From NCBI RefSeq assembly GCF_000423745.1, contig NZ_AUIO01000014.1:1-56525 (forward strand): DNA of 56,525 nt, read 5' to 3'. This document shows, piece after piece, positions 1-7,130 of this stretch. This DNA is from Streptococcus plurextorum DSM 22810. GTDB taxonomy: Bacteria > Bacillota > Bacilli > Lactobacillales > Streptococcaceae. Within the stretch, counting starts at the first letter, position 1; the number at the start of each line of letters is the position of its first letter. The translations under genes and the position numbers were made by a program. The notes beneath the pieces were generated by a model, which saw only the letters and a list, made by a program, of their open reading frames with translations, made no database searches and was not told the origin of the DNA.

Positions 1-300
1 CAAACCTTCTTTGGCAATAGCTTCTCCATCAGAATCTCCTAAAAGCAAAACTTTGAGGCCTAGGAAAATTGGAATCAAACCGAGCAAACCTAAAATCTCT
101 TTACTAGGAATATAATCTAAGACAAATGCAAAAAGCAAACTTAGTAATATTAGACTAACAGAGCCTAGAAATTGTCCTAAATAGATGTTGATGATGTCTT
201 TTCTGCTTTTTCTTTTGGCAAAAAATAACATTAGGATAATAAGTAAGTCTACGGCTGTCCCAGAATACAGGATTATTGAAGTAACAACATTTTGAATCAT
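1..300 (-). CDS. cadD: CadD-family cadmium resistance transporter, C-terminus cut by window edge
   Basis: The first 100 residues are visible, starting MIQNVVTSIILYSGTAVDLL, and run off the left edge. The family is a small membrane protein of about 205 residues that confers cadmium resistance, so roughly half is present. The visible part has an N-terminal hydrophobic segment, a basic loop (AKRKSRKD, about residues 28-35), a second hydrophobic stretch and a third starting near residue 75. The GDSDGEA motif near residues 88-94 is typical of CadD. The ATG at 300 follows a GAGGTG ribosome binding site. The gene has its own promoter and a CadC-like operator. Its usual partner, an ArsR-type cadC/cadX regulator, is not visible and may lie to the left. 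Family assignment is from recall. Confidence 0.85.
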   Translation of the reverse strand, partial: MIQNVVTSIILYSGTAVDLLIILMLFFAKRKSRKDIINIYLGQFLGSVSLILLSLLFAFVLDYIPSKEILGLLGLIPIFLGLKVLLLGDSDGEAIAKEGL

Positions 301-310
301 AAAACACCTC

Positions 311-361
311 ATTCAAATATATTTTTGAATGTATTCTAACATTAAACTTTGTAGATGTCAA
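311..361 (-). promoter_or_regulatory. cadD promoter with CadC-like operator
   Basis: On the minus strand TTGACA (356-361) and TAGAAT (333-338) are 17 bp apart. Just downstream, 311-330 reads ATTCAAATATATTTTTGAAT, an imperfect palindrome over the expected transcription start. It resembles the CTCAAATAAATATTTGAATG operator of staphylococcal CadC as I recall it. Binding of an ArsR-type repressor is inferred. Confidence 0.7.
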
Positions 362-503
362 AGAGGTCATACTGAATAATTGTTTTTTGTTCTTCATCTT
401 ATATTCACAATGCAAAATAAATTTTGGAATTTTTTTCAAAAAAAGTTAAATTGTATCAATTTCAGAACTCACACTTCAATCGCCCATTCTGGAGATATTA
501 AAG

Positions 504-581
504 GTGGGTACGTTTCTATTCCCACAAACTCCTTGTCAATGGAAACAAACACGTACCCACAGGGTAAATGGAAATAGAAAC
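504..581. repeat. Two interlocked inverted repeats
   Basis: GTGGGTACGT (504-513) pairs perfectly with ACGTACCCAC (551-560). GTTTCTATT (512-520) pairs with AATAGAAAC (573-581). The arms interleave, so the two hairpins exclude each other. No gene overlaps convincingly. The function is unknown. Confidence 0.6.
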
Positions 582-653
582 TGAAATTTTCTAGCTATTA
601 CTTCTACTCATTCCAAAAATTTTCTCACTCTGATACTTCCCCACCATAAAGCA

Positions 654-677
654 AAAAGCCTTGGTTTCAAGGCTTTT
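654..677. terminator. Terminator-like hairpin
   Basis: AAAAGCCTTG (654-663) and CAAGGCTTTT (668-677) form a 10-bp stem with a 4-nt loop. The A- and T-rich arms would let it act in either direction. No intact gene ends here. Confidence 0.6.
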
Positions 678-908
678 CAGTATCCCTTTCGTTCCAATAT
701 TTCTAGGCTTTTACGAGCAGAGCAACACACTCGACGTGTGCTGAGAGCTTTCTTCTATACTAATAGACGAAAGTGAGTAAAAGTGATTTTAGAATTATAC
801 TGTGGAACGAAACAGTAGTCCTAGTATTGACTATCTTTCTAAAATCTCTTCAATAAGCGATTCTCCCCCTCTAGCTAATAATTCCTGAATTTTATCCTAT
901 GTATGAAA

Positions 909-1857
909 TCAATTAACTTCATAGGTCACATGCCTTAGCATATCTGCTGCAATCTCATTTATTGGGTAAGGATAGTTCCCCTTCAATATCTGATAAGAGA
1001 GATTTGCAAATACATCCGCATCTTCAAAATCTTTTAGAAAAACTCCTATAGCTTGAATGGACCGATTGAATCAACTTTTTACCCTGTGCCTCATCAATTT
1101 GCATAAAGCGCAACAACGCTCTTACAAGAACACTACCTTTAAAGATACATTTTTTACACAAGTTCGCACCTGTCATTTCATAGATATAGCTCTCAACATC
1201 AGAATCAAAATCCCTGCTTTCGATCTTATCCCAAATCATTGTCTCAAAGTTTTCAGCTGTTCTAATATGGAACCACCTATTTAGGTAATTTAACATATCA
1301 ATTGCATCGTCATATCTATAGTCCGGATTAAGATTTGGAGCTTTTTCACTTACTGGACGCAAGAAGTACGAAAAGTCTTCTGGATTTCTCGTCATTACAA
1401 AGTTAATAATACATCCTAATGGAAAAACATCACTTCGTTTATCAGCATCTTTCAATAAAGTTAGTTGCTCGGGAGCACAATAGAAAAGTTCCCCAAAGGA
1501 CGCAGTACCCATAGTTTGGTGGGAAGTTAGAGTATTTAGGTTCTTTCCTAATCCAAAATCAGCTAGTTTTATGATATTATCCACAAAGAAAATATTTGTC
1601 GGGCTTAAATCTCGGTGTAGGACACCTCTTTGGTGAACGAGGGAGATTGTATGCACAATTTGTCGAATAATGTTTATTTTAGACTTATCACTTAAAGAAC
1701 TCGCTTTTACAAAATTCTCTAATGTACTATCAGCTCTCTCCATAGTATACGAACAGCTATCTAGGTCAAAATCATATACACGAATAATACCATTGTTCTT
1801 TTTAGAAAGTTGATAGACTTTGGATAATCTACTCAAAACATTATTCATGAAAATCAT
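909..1857 (-). pseudogene. Serine/threonine protein kinase-like gene, 5'-truncated and frameshifted
   Basis: The open frame from ATG 1857 carries the C-lobe of a eukaryotic-type kinase: HRDLSPTN catalytic loop (residues 81-88), DFG (100-102), APE (128-130) and the conserved D143. The N-lobe is missing: no glycine-rich loop or ATP-anchoring lysine is visible, and a TAG lies in frame 13 codons upstream. The frame stops at 1024, but a shift near 1035-1065 opens a good continuation (KDFEDADVFANLSYQI onward) ending at a TGA at 909-911. The gene is therefore broken at both ends. A CKKC pair lies near the C-terminus. Accessory kinases of this kind occur in defence and mobile loci, but the original role cannot be read here. 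The gene starts just past the 3' end of the cation-efflux gene. Confidence 0.75.
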
Positions 1858-1931
1858 AACTTCTCGCTTATTCCAAAGTTTAGGTAAAGTTTCCTAACCA
1901 TCATCTTTATAGTTAATAATCACATATATTA

Positions 1932-2822
1932 TTATTGACTATGATAATGTTGATGTGGCTGTGTTCTATCTTCGATATGACAATGACTATCTATGCATGC
2001 TTCACCTACACGCTCCAGTTCGATGTTCACATGTTTGATACCTTGTAATTTTAAATTTTCTCGAATGACTTTTTTTATATCACTTTTATCTTTATTTAGC
2101 ACGATATGCATCATTGCAAGAGCATTAACACCATCAAGTGTCCATACATGTAAATGGTGGATACTTTCAACCCCATCAATCGCTAACACATTTGAGATAA
2201 TCGCATCAACAGGCATATTAGTTGGCGTTTTTTCCAACAAAACATCAATAATCTGCTTACCATTTTTTAAAGCATTAGACAATACAAACGCCGATACAGC
2301 AACTGACATTAAGGGATCAATAATAGTCATATTGGTAAATTTCATTATAATTGCCCCTAATAGAACGACTAGCCATCCCAATACATCTTCAAGCATATGT
2401 AAATTTACTGCTTTTTGATTAAGTGACTCGCCTGACCTTGTAAAATAAGTAGCGCCTGCGTTCACTGCTACACCAACGATGGCAAAAATAATCATACCGT
2501 CATAATGTACATCCACAGGTGTCGCGATTCGCATGACACCGTTATATAAGGTGATTATTGAACCTACGACCAATACTGTTGTTGTCACCAAACTTCCTAA
2601 TACAGAATATCTACTATATCCAAATGTATAAGCAATATCTGGTTTTTGCTTACTTTTCTTTTCTAATAAATAAGAGATCGCAATACTGATGGCATCACCT
2701 AAATCGTGTATGGCATCTGATATAATTGCTATACTCCCTGTCAATAGTCCGCCAAGTATTTCAAAAATTGTAAATGATAAATTTAATAGTAAAGCTATCA
2801 AAATATTTCTTTCAGTTTTCAT
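1932..2822 (-). CDS. Cation diffusion facilitator (CzcD/ZitB-like) metal exporter
   Basis: This 296-residue protein matches the CDF family, which exports Zn2+, Cd2+ or Co2+ from the cytoplasm in exchange for protons. Six membrane segments fit residues 5-200. The paired HxxxD metal-site motifs are visible: H39/D43 in segment 2 and H142/D146 in segment 5. A cytoplasmic domain follows, with HHLHVWTLDG near residue 220, and the tail is rich in histidine (HCHIEDRTQPHQHYHSQ). I chose the ATG at 2822 because GGGAG lies 9 nt upstream; a TTG at 2831 is in frame but overlaps the spacing. It is divergent from a MerR regulator and driven by a 19-bp-spacer promoter, so metal-induced expression is likely. 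The exact metal is not readable. Confidence 0.9.
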   Translation of the reverse strand: MKTERNILIALLLNLSFTIFEILGGLLTGSIAIISDAIHDLGDAISIAISYLLEKKSKQKPDIAYTFGYSRYSVLGSLVTTTVLVVGSIITLYNGVMRIATPVDVHYDGMIIFAIVGVAVNAGATYFTRSGESLNQKAVNLHMLEDVLGWLVVLLGAIIMKFTNMTIIDPLMSVAVSAFVLSNALKNGKQIIDVLLEKTPTNMPVDAIISNVLAIDGVESIHHLHVWTLDGVNALAMMHIVLNKDKSDIKKVIRENLKLQGIKHVNIELERVGEACIDSHCHIEDRTQPHQHYHSQ

Positions 2823-2881
2823 TAAGTACAACTCCCTTCAAAAATGAGCTAGAAATTAGATAAACATTTTGGTATACTTGT

Positions 2882-2912
2882 AATATAAACTATACCTTTA
2901 CGGTAATGTCAA
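2882..2912 (-). promoter_or_regulatory. MerR-type promoter of the CDF gene
   Basis: On the minus strand TTGACA (2907-2912) and TATATT (2882-2887) are separated by 19 bp. The long spacer holds the dyad TACC-N5-GGTA (2893-2905). Overlong spacers with a central dyad are the hallmark of promoters activated by MerR proteins through DNA untwisting. The -35 overlaps the ribosome binding site of the divergent regulator gene. Confidence 0.8.
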
Positions 2913-2922
2913 GAGGAATTTC

Positions 2923-3693
2923 ATGAAATCTTTTTTAACAATCGGTCAACTTAGTAAACTATCGAATATACACATTAAGGCTCTACGTTACTATGAATCC
3001 ATTAATATTTTAGAACCAACATACATCGATCCAAATAACTCATATAGGTACTATTCTCATGCTACCGTCCTATATGTAAAAACTATTAAAATATGCGCTG
3101 ACTACGGGATTCCACTAAAGACATTTCGTCATTTTATCAACGAAAAAAATGAAATACTAATGGATGAAATACTGCAGTTAGCACAAAAAATTATAGAAGA
3201 AAAAGAACAGACTCTAAAAAAAGATAAAGCCCATATAGAAGATTTTAAATTGCAAATTAAACTATCAAAGCAGTTAGATCAAACATCTCACTATCATATG
3301 GAAACTAATGATGAGGATTATCTATTAATTCCTTTCGAAGGGGAGATGCTATCTGATGATTATTATGTTAAGATAAATGATATACTTACTGCGTTATCGT
3401 TGTCGTCAGCAGCTTTCAATCAAAGAGTTGGATGCTATTTTAAAAGGAGTAAAGATTCTTGGATACAGTATTTAGCTTGCAAAATAAAGCATTTTTCTAA
3501 TCATAAACTAGAAAATACACTCTGCCTAAAGGGGGCTCATGTACACGGAGAGCACATCACAAAGGAAAATATCATTCAAAGGATTAATGAGCTAAATACC
3601 GATCAAGATATTCAAGAAATACTAATCTTAGAAACTATCGAAAGTCCTTATAAGTTTACTAACCCTCACTTAGAATTAAGATATTTTTTATGA
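2923..3693 (+). CDS. MerR-family transcriptional regulator
   Basis: A 256-residue protein with an N-terminal MerR winged helix (residues 5-50, LTIGQLSKLSNIHIKALRYY) and a charged coiled-coil segment at about 78-115. A longer C-terminal domain of about 140 residues follows; it resembles the effector-binding part of multidrug-type MerR proteins more than the short metal-binding loop of ZntR/CueR, and there is no paired-cysteine metal motif near the coiled coil. AGAGG lies 6 nt before the ATG. It is divergent from the CDF exporter, whose promoter has the MerR 19-bp spacer, so it is probably the activator of that gene. The inducer could be a metal or an organic ligand. Confidence 0.85.
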   Translation: MKSFLTIGQLSKLSNIHIKALRYYESINILEPTYIDPNNSYRYYSHATVLYVKTIKICADYGIPLKTFRHFINEKNEILMDEILQLAQKIIEEKEQTLKKDKAHIEDFKLQIKLSKQLDQTSHYHMETNDEDYLLIPFEGEMLSDDYYVKINDILTALSLSSAAFNQRVGCYFKRSKDSWIQYLACKIKHFSNHKLENTLCLKGAHVHGEHITKENIIQRINELNTDQDIQEILILETIESPYKFTNPHLELRYFL

Positions 3694-3915
3694 AACGATC
3701 ACACCTCTTCTCCTATTCGATATAACCATGCACATTATTTAATCTCAAAAAATCTCAACTCCGAAGTACTCCAAGAAGTCTTGGAGACAATTGACATTTG
3801 TAAAAAATGGCAAACTACCTACCACCTTTCTTATCACTATCGGAGATACTGGCGAAAGGTTCTTATCCGCCTAAGAACGAAGGGAATACTTTTTAGAGAC
3901 CAAAGAAGTTTGTAA
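3694..3915 (+). pseudogene. Gene remnant, no start codon
   Basis: The frame is open directly from the merR stop for 73 codons to a TAA at 3913-3915, with no usable start. The residues (for example SEVLQEVLETIDICKKWQTT and HLSYHYRRYWRKVLIRLRT) look protein-like rather than random, with a basic aromatic patch. I do not recognise the family. It is probably an internal piece of a gene lost by deletion. A further short frame (MKINEYLQKFDKDKDLSHYF, 3943-4002) follows and overlaps the lipoprotein remnant out of frame, suggesting a second junction. Confidence 0.4.
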
Positions 3916-3981
3916 ACTATTTGGTAATAAAATGATGCTGATGAAAATCAATGAATACTTACAAAAGTTTGACAAAGATAA

Positions 3982-4353
3982 AGATTTATCACATTACTTT
4001 TAGTGTCTCTATCTACAATTTTATTAGTTGCATGTTCTAACCAATCAAGCAATTCTTTAGATGGCGAATGCCGTTGAATAAACGAGAGTAGAAATGAAGT
4101 TGCCTTTACCATTTCAGGTAACAAAGGAAATAGCAACAAAGGAGAGGCCGACAACTTTACAAATGATAAAGACAGTGCAACAATCGAACTGACTGGCTCT
4201 AATATCATAAACCGAAAAGAGAATTATACCTTCAAGGATGACGTATTCACTGTAGATATTTCAGGAACAAAGCAGGAGTATTACAAAAAGGATAGTGAAG
4301 AAATACAGCGACAAGTAAAACCCTCAAACTATTTGATATTCTTTATACAATAA
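3982..4353 (+). pseudogene. Remnant of a small lipoprotein gene
   Basis: The frame begins RFITLLLVSLSTILLVACSN, a hydrophobic signal sequence with a LVAC lipobox, but has no start codon: TAA lies immediately upstream. An in-frame TGA interrupts it after SNSLDGECR. It then runs on as EVAFTISGNKGNSNKGEADN and ends at the TAA at 4351-4353. It resembles the small secreted lipoproteins common in streptococci, in which lysine- and tyrosine-rich repeats follow the lipobox. Loss of both start and continuity marks it as dead. It lies in the scar between the metal genes and the integrative element. Confidence 0.65.
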
Positions 4354-4362
4354 AAACGCTTT

Positions 4363-4415
4363 TGTACTGACCTCAAAAGTTAGATTTTTCTGTCTAACTT
4401 TTTGGGGTCAGTACA
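4363..4415. repeat. 53-bp inverted repeat, IS-end-like
   Basis: TGTACTGACCTCAAAAGT... (4363-4384) is the near-perfect complement of 4393-4415 (TCTAACTTTTTGGGGTCAGT...), with an 8-bp loop. The TGTACTGACC outer ends and AAAGTTAGA inner ends look like two terminal inverted repeats of an IS3-type element lying almost end to end. No transposase is present. The IS link is from memory and uncertain. Confidence 0.6.
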
Positions 4416-4440
4416 CACCCGCATAGCGGGTGTTTTTTTG
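4415..4440 (+). terminator. Rho-independent terminator
   Basis: ACACCCGC (4415-4422) and GCGGGTGT (4426-4433) form a stem with a 3-nt loop, followed by a T run to 4439. It would terminate rightward transcription across the decayed genes. A weaker hairpin (GTCTC...GTGAGAC) follows at about 4440-4464. Confidence 0.75.
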
Positions 4441-4656
4441 TCTCGCACATAGCGGAGTGAGACAGACTAATAGTCACATAATAAAAAATTTACTTAAAGT
4501 CAGATTTTAAATACTGTAGAGTAGTTCTTTCTAAAACTTACTCCCAAATTTTTTTGCTCGTATAATTCATCAGGGGTTTGGGGATTCTCCCCAAAATAAA
4601 AAACAAATATAAGCTCAAAAGTGTCAGTCTGACCTTTACTGATGTTTGTTTTTTGC

Positions 4657-4676
4657 GATAGTGTGTATACACTATC
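4657..4676. other. Candidate origin of transfer (oriT) of the integrative element
   Basis: GATAGTGT and ACACTATC form an 8-bp perfect stem around GTAT. The top strand contains TAGTGTG followed by TATAC, close to the TAGTGTG/TTA nick consensus of MobV relaxases such as that of pMV158 as I recall it. The region 4445-4840 has no convincing gene, has further small dyads, and lies just beyond two MobC-like genes, which is where an oriT is often found. Function is inferred. Confidence 0.45.
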
Positions 4677-4772
4677 TGAGCTCGCAAAGACCTAACTCCA
4701 TTTTCAGTGATTTCCCGTACTTTATCCGGTGCCTCACATTGTCCGTACAAGGATTTTTAACGACTACATGAT

Positions 4773-4800
4773 AAAAACGCTGACCACCATCAGCGTTTTT
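4773..4800. terminator. Terminator of the mobilisation operon
   Basis: AAAAACGCTGA (4773-4783) and TCAGCGTTTTT (4790-4800) form an 11-bp stem with a 6-nt loop. It has A/T tails both ways. It lies 44 bp past the stop of the last leftward gene of the element. Confidence 0.8.
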
Positions 4801-4844
4801 GTTGTTTTATTTAAAACTATTCTATCAAAATGACTGGAAGACTA

Positions 4845-5201
4845 TCACTTCTTAGCTATTCGTTGCTTGTCTTCCTTCACTTGTTTCTCTACAAGTTCTA
4901 CAAGTTCCTCCATCAACTGACCTAATTCCATCAAATCATGTTGGGAAATTTTCCCAAACTGTGTTGCGCTTTTAGCGATGCTATTAATTGCTCTACCAAC
5001 AGATAGTAACCTGTCAGTCAGCAGCTGATATTCTGGAAAACTAACTAGCCAAGTTTCAAAATCAGGTTTTAATAATTGCTTTCTAGCAAAACGAGAAAAG
5101 TTTGAAAACCCATCTTGCTTCATTTTCTCTAACAGTTTTTGATTTTCTTCTTCAGACAAAAAGACTTGTTTAATTACGTTCCTAATTCTCCTTTTATCCA
5201 T
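4845..5201 (-). CDS. MobC-like relaxosome accessory protein (second copy)
   Basis: A 118-residue basic protein. Residues 10-45 (QVFLSEEENQKLLEKMKQDG then FSNFSRFARKQLL) match the ribbon-helix-helix pattern of bacterial mobilisation proteins of the MobC type, which bind oriT and help a relaxase nick DNA. Residues 60-118 are helical and rich in K and E. The start overlaps the stop of the preceding gene as TAATG, indicating translational coupling. No relaxase gene is adjacent, which is unusual, since MobC normally sits directly upstream of one. A plain DNA-binding regulator is the main alternative. Confidence 0.65.
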   Translation of the reverse strand: MDKRRIRNVIKQVFLSEEENQKLLEKMKQDGFSNFSRFARKQLLKPDFETWLVSFPEYQLLTDRLLSVGRAINSIAKSATQFGKISQHDLMELGQLMEELVELVEKQVKEDKQRIAKK

Positions 5202-5563
5202 TAAGCTCCCTTAGATAATAATTTCCGTTTCTTTTTCTTGTGGTAACGAGTTAACTCCTTTTCATAATGTGAAACTAACCTTCTGCTATAGTCCATAGCT
5301 CTGTAGGCTTGACTATCTTGAGACTGATCTGCAATTTTAGATAATTGCCTTAAATTATTTTGAATACGTCTTAGAGAATAAATCAATTCATCAAACTGAG
5401 AGTCATCAAATTGAATAAAGAGTGACGTTTCCTTAAAAAGCATCCGACGAGCGTAATTAGAGAATGTTTGTAAGCCTGTATCATTTACTAGTTGATTAAG
5501 TACTTCATTCTGCAATTCCGTCACATAAAACTTCTTTAAAATAGTTCGGATACGTTCAGACAT
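5201..5563 (-). CDS. MobC-like relaxosome accessory protein (first copy)
   Basis: A 120-residue protein with the same layout as its neighbour. A predicted ribbon-helix-helix lies at about 10-45 (FYVTELQNEVLNQLVNDTG, then FSNYARRMLF), followed by a helical segment with RRIQNNLRQLSKIADQ, a pattern typical of MobC C-terminal parts, and a very basic tail (YHKKKKRKLLSKG). Both copies share the F-SN-(F/Y)-AR motif, so they look like paralogues from an old duplication. The start lies inside the preceding gene (8-bp overlap). It probably binds the candidate oriT downstream. Confidence 0.65.
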   Translation of the reverse strand: MSERIRTILKKFYVTELQNEVLNQLVNDTGLQTFSNYARRMLFKETSLFIQFDDSQFDELIYSLRRIQNNLRQLSKIADQSQDSQAYRAMDYSRRLVSHYEKELTRYHKKKKRKLLSKGA

Positions 5564-5849
5564 AACGGACCATCCTTAAATATCGGTCTGCCTGCTTAGT
5601 ATCATATCGTCTCAACTCTCCTACCAGTTCTAAATAATCAATCATTAATGCTTCTGATAAGTTCGGAAAATCGTTATCTGAGGTCTGACAAATGATTTCA
5701 AGTTGATTTGTGATTTCTCTGATAGAAAAGCTGTAGTCCTCCGTCTCACTTTCATAGTCTCTCTTGAGAGCCTGATAGCGGTCGTACTCCTCTTGTGACT
5801 TAAATCCAGTCACTAACATATTTTCTAATTGATAATATACTGTCATCAC
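5556..5849 (-). CDS. Small protein of unknown function in the element
   Basis: A 97-residue acidic protein, largely helical, with many Y, D and E residues (QALKRDYESETEDYSF, LRRYDTKQADRYLRMVRYV). I do not recognise a family. GGAGG lies 7 nt before a GTG (5849) and 10 nt before an ATG (5846), and either may be used. It sits between the replication protein and the first MobC-like gene, overlapping the latter by 8 bp, so it is translated as part of the same operon and may serve replication or mobilisation. Confidence 0.6.
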   Translation of the reverse strand: MMTVYYQLENMLVTGFKSQEEYDRYQALKRDYESETEDYSFSIREITNQLEIICQTSDNDFPNLSEALMIDYLELVGELRRYDTKQADRYLRMVRYV

Positions 5850-5860
5850 TTGTTATCCTC

Positions 5861-6685
5861 CTAATCTTTCCATATATCCATAGCTGCTATGAAATCTTCA
5901 GATACTTCCACATTTGAAATTTCTAATGGACAGTAGTCTTTTTCAGATGCTATCACTTGGTCAGCAGTTATAAACCCTCTAGCTTCCCAATTCATTAGTA
6001 TCCCTTTAACATAACTCATGTTTTGTTTCTTTGGCTCAAGCTCAGCTGTTTTCTGAATAGCTAACTGCAACAAGGAATGATTAACCGCGAATCCTTCTAA
6101 TAATACTTTCTCCTGTTGGGTTAATTCTCGATGCCATAGTGTTTCCATTAACCAGATGTCATCAGTCAGTCGTGATAAGATTGGATTATTATCTAATCCT
6201 ATCTTATCTTGACTTAACTTATCTTTACCTATCCTATCTTTACTTATCTTATCTTTAATTATATTGTGGTTCTCATCTGGATCCAGACTGGCTCCAACTT
6301 GGAGCCGAGTATTTTGAAGATAATTAATCAAGCGTGGTCCTAGATTTAGACAGTCCAACAACTGATGATCCTTCAGATAATCTATAAGAAGTTGACGATG
6401 ACTACTCGGTGTGTAACGATCTGCTTTGATGGTATTCTGCTCAAAGAAATCCTTGATAAAGTAAACCATTTCATTGTTTAACAAGAGTAAATACTGCTTA
6501 AGAGTTAATAAATTTAAACTGTCCTCATTAGCATTAATCATCCGCATAACAGGAAAAGCTTCAACAATACCATCATCGTCTGCATTGACTACCAAGTGAC
6601 AGTAAAGCGCCTGCGCTTCAAGTGGTAGGCGTAAAAATCGTTGTGTCTGCACCACCGTCTTACTCAACATTCGTCTATTACCCAT
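5861..6685 (-). CDS. Replisome organiser / DnaD-like replication protein
   Basis: A 274-residue protein. Residues 1-110 (from MGNRRMLSKTVVQTQRFLRL) match the winged-helix N-terminal domain of phage-type replisome organisers. Residues 175-245 match a DnaD-like C-terminal domain (LTQQEKVLLEGFA, then SYVKGILMNWEARGF). Between them, residues about 140-165 are a run of degenerate IxKDKIxxD repeats encoded by TATCTT-rich tandem DNA (6178-6262). Such proteins load the replicative helicase at an origin on phages or integrative elements, so the element may replicate after excision. A GAGG/AAAGG ribosome binding site precedes the ATG, and the gene follows the helix-turn-helix gene by 8 bp. Confidence 0.75.
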   Translation of the reverse strand: MGNRRMLSKTVVQTQRFLRLPLEAQALYCHLVVNADDDGIVEAFPVMRMINANEDSLNLLTLKQYLLLLNNEMVYFIKDFFEQNTIKADRYTPSSHRQLLIDYLKDHQLLDCLNLGPRLINYLQNTRLQVGASLDPDENHNIIKDKISKDRIGKDKLSQDKIGLDNNPILSRLTDDIWLMETLWHRELTQQEKVLLEGFAVNHSLLQLAIQKTAELEPKKQNMSYVKGILMNWEARGFITADQVIASEKDYCPLEISNVEVSEDFIAAMDIWKD

Positions 6686-6693
6686 CCTTTACC

Positions 6694-6978
6694 TCATCTT
6701 TCATATTGTTTCAACCAACGTGTAACCGCACGTTTATCGTACAGAGTCACACCATCAATAACCATTGTAGGCATTCCTTCTCGTGTCCACTTTTGAAGGG
6801 TTGTCGTTGACACATCAAGCCATCTAGAAAGGGCTGCCATCCGAACCATGGGTTTATATAATTCTTTATCCTCTAGCGCTCTTTCAATAGCTGTAGAGAC
6901 CATTTCATCATAATGTGCCCTTAACTGTTTTTCCAAAACTTTGGGAAGTTGAACAACTAAAGTCGCTTCTTCAGACAT
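6694..6978 (-). CDS. MerR-like helix-turn-helix protein, possible excisionase
   Basis: A 94-residue protein. Residues 48-92 (MAALSRWLDVSTTTLQKWTR, then GMPTMVIDGVTLYDKRAVTR) form the short winged helix-turn-helix found in excisionases and small regulators of integrative elements. Residues 1-40 are amphipathic. It is the first gene of the leftward element operon, divergent from the Cro/CI gene and close to the integrase, so a directionality factor is a fair guess; a replication accessory factor is the alternative. GAGG precedes the ATG at 8 nt spacing. Confidence 0.6.
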   Translation of the reverse strand: MSEEATLVVQLPKVLEKQLRAHYDEMVSTAIERALEDKELYKPMVRMAALSRWLDVSTTTLQKWTREGMPTMVIDGVTLYDKRAVTRWLKQYER

Positions 6979-6995
6979 ATTATTACCTCGTTTCT

Positions 6996-7021
6996 ATTTC
7001 TCAATTAAATAAACTCCGAAA
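6996..7021 (+). repeat. Direct repeat copy 1 flanking the Cro/CI gene
   Basis: This 26-bp sequence, beginning ATTTCTCAATTA and ending CTCCGAAA, recurs at 7656-7681 in the same orientation with two mismatches. It lies just upstream of the leftward operon. It could be an integrase or excisionase arm-binding site, or an operator. Confidence 0.7.
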
Positions 7022-7023
7022 TT

Positions 7024-7098
7024 TGTATATTTTATTATACATTTTAAATTATAAATACTTTTTGTATTCTTGTCAAGTGACATTATACTTTTTGTATT
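7024..7098. promoter_or_regulatory. Operator cluster in the divergent regulatory region
   Basis: Three dyads occur in 75 bp. These are TGTATA-N6-TATACA (7024-7041), AATAC-TTTTT-GTATT (7054-7068) and TATAC-TTTTT-GTATT (7084-7098). The last two are almost identical direct repeats 30 bp apart. They are probably sites for the adjacent Cro/CI-type repressor, covering the promoters of both divergent units. Confidence 0.65.
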
Positions 7099-7130
7099 AA
7101 ATGTGTTAAAATATCAAGTAGGAGGTAACT

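Larger units (their letters stand above)
301..908. other. Gene-poor stretch with nested inverted repeats and gene debris
   Basis: I see no intact gene. Besides the cadD promoter it holds interlocked inverted repeats (504-581) and a terminator-like hairpin (654-677). On the minus strand 831-896 could encode the tail DKIQELLARGGESLIEEI, with a stop at 831-833. It lies just beyond the kinase pseudogene and looks like debris of a gene end. Related sequences at 689-697 (TTCGTTCCA) and about 802-810 (TGGAACGAA) form a further inverted pair. Confidence 0.5.

Noticed and set aside
155..439. 94-codon frame antisense to cadD and its promoter region
   Set aside because: It is on the same strand as cadD but in another frame, crosses the cadD promoter and operator, and its sequence is not protein-like.
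380..577. 65-codon rightward frame
   Set aside because: It runs through the nested inverted repeats, with poor ribosome binding and no family resemblance.
661..810. Attachment site or recombination site around TTCGTTCCA/TGGAACGAA
   Set aside because: The two arms are short, far apart and lack a matching copy near the integrase end.
4538..4750. 70-codon leftward frame over the candidate oriT
   Set aside because: Its codons are shaped by the hairpins and there is no ribosome binding site; I treat the region as non-coding.
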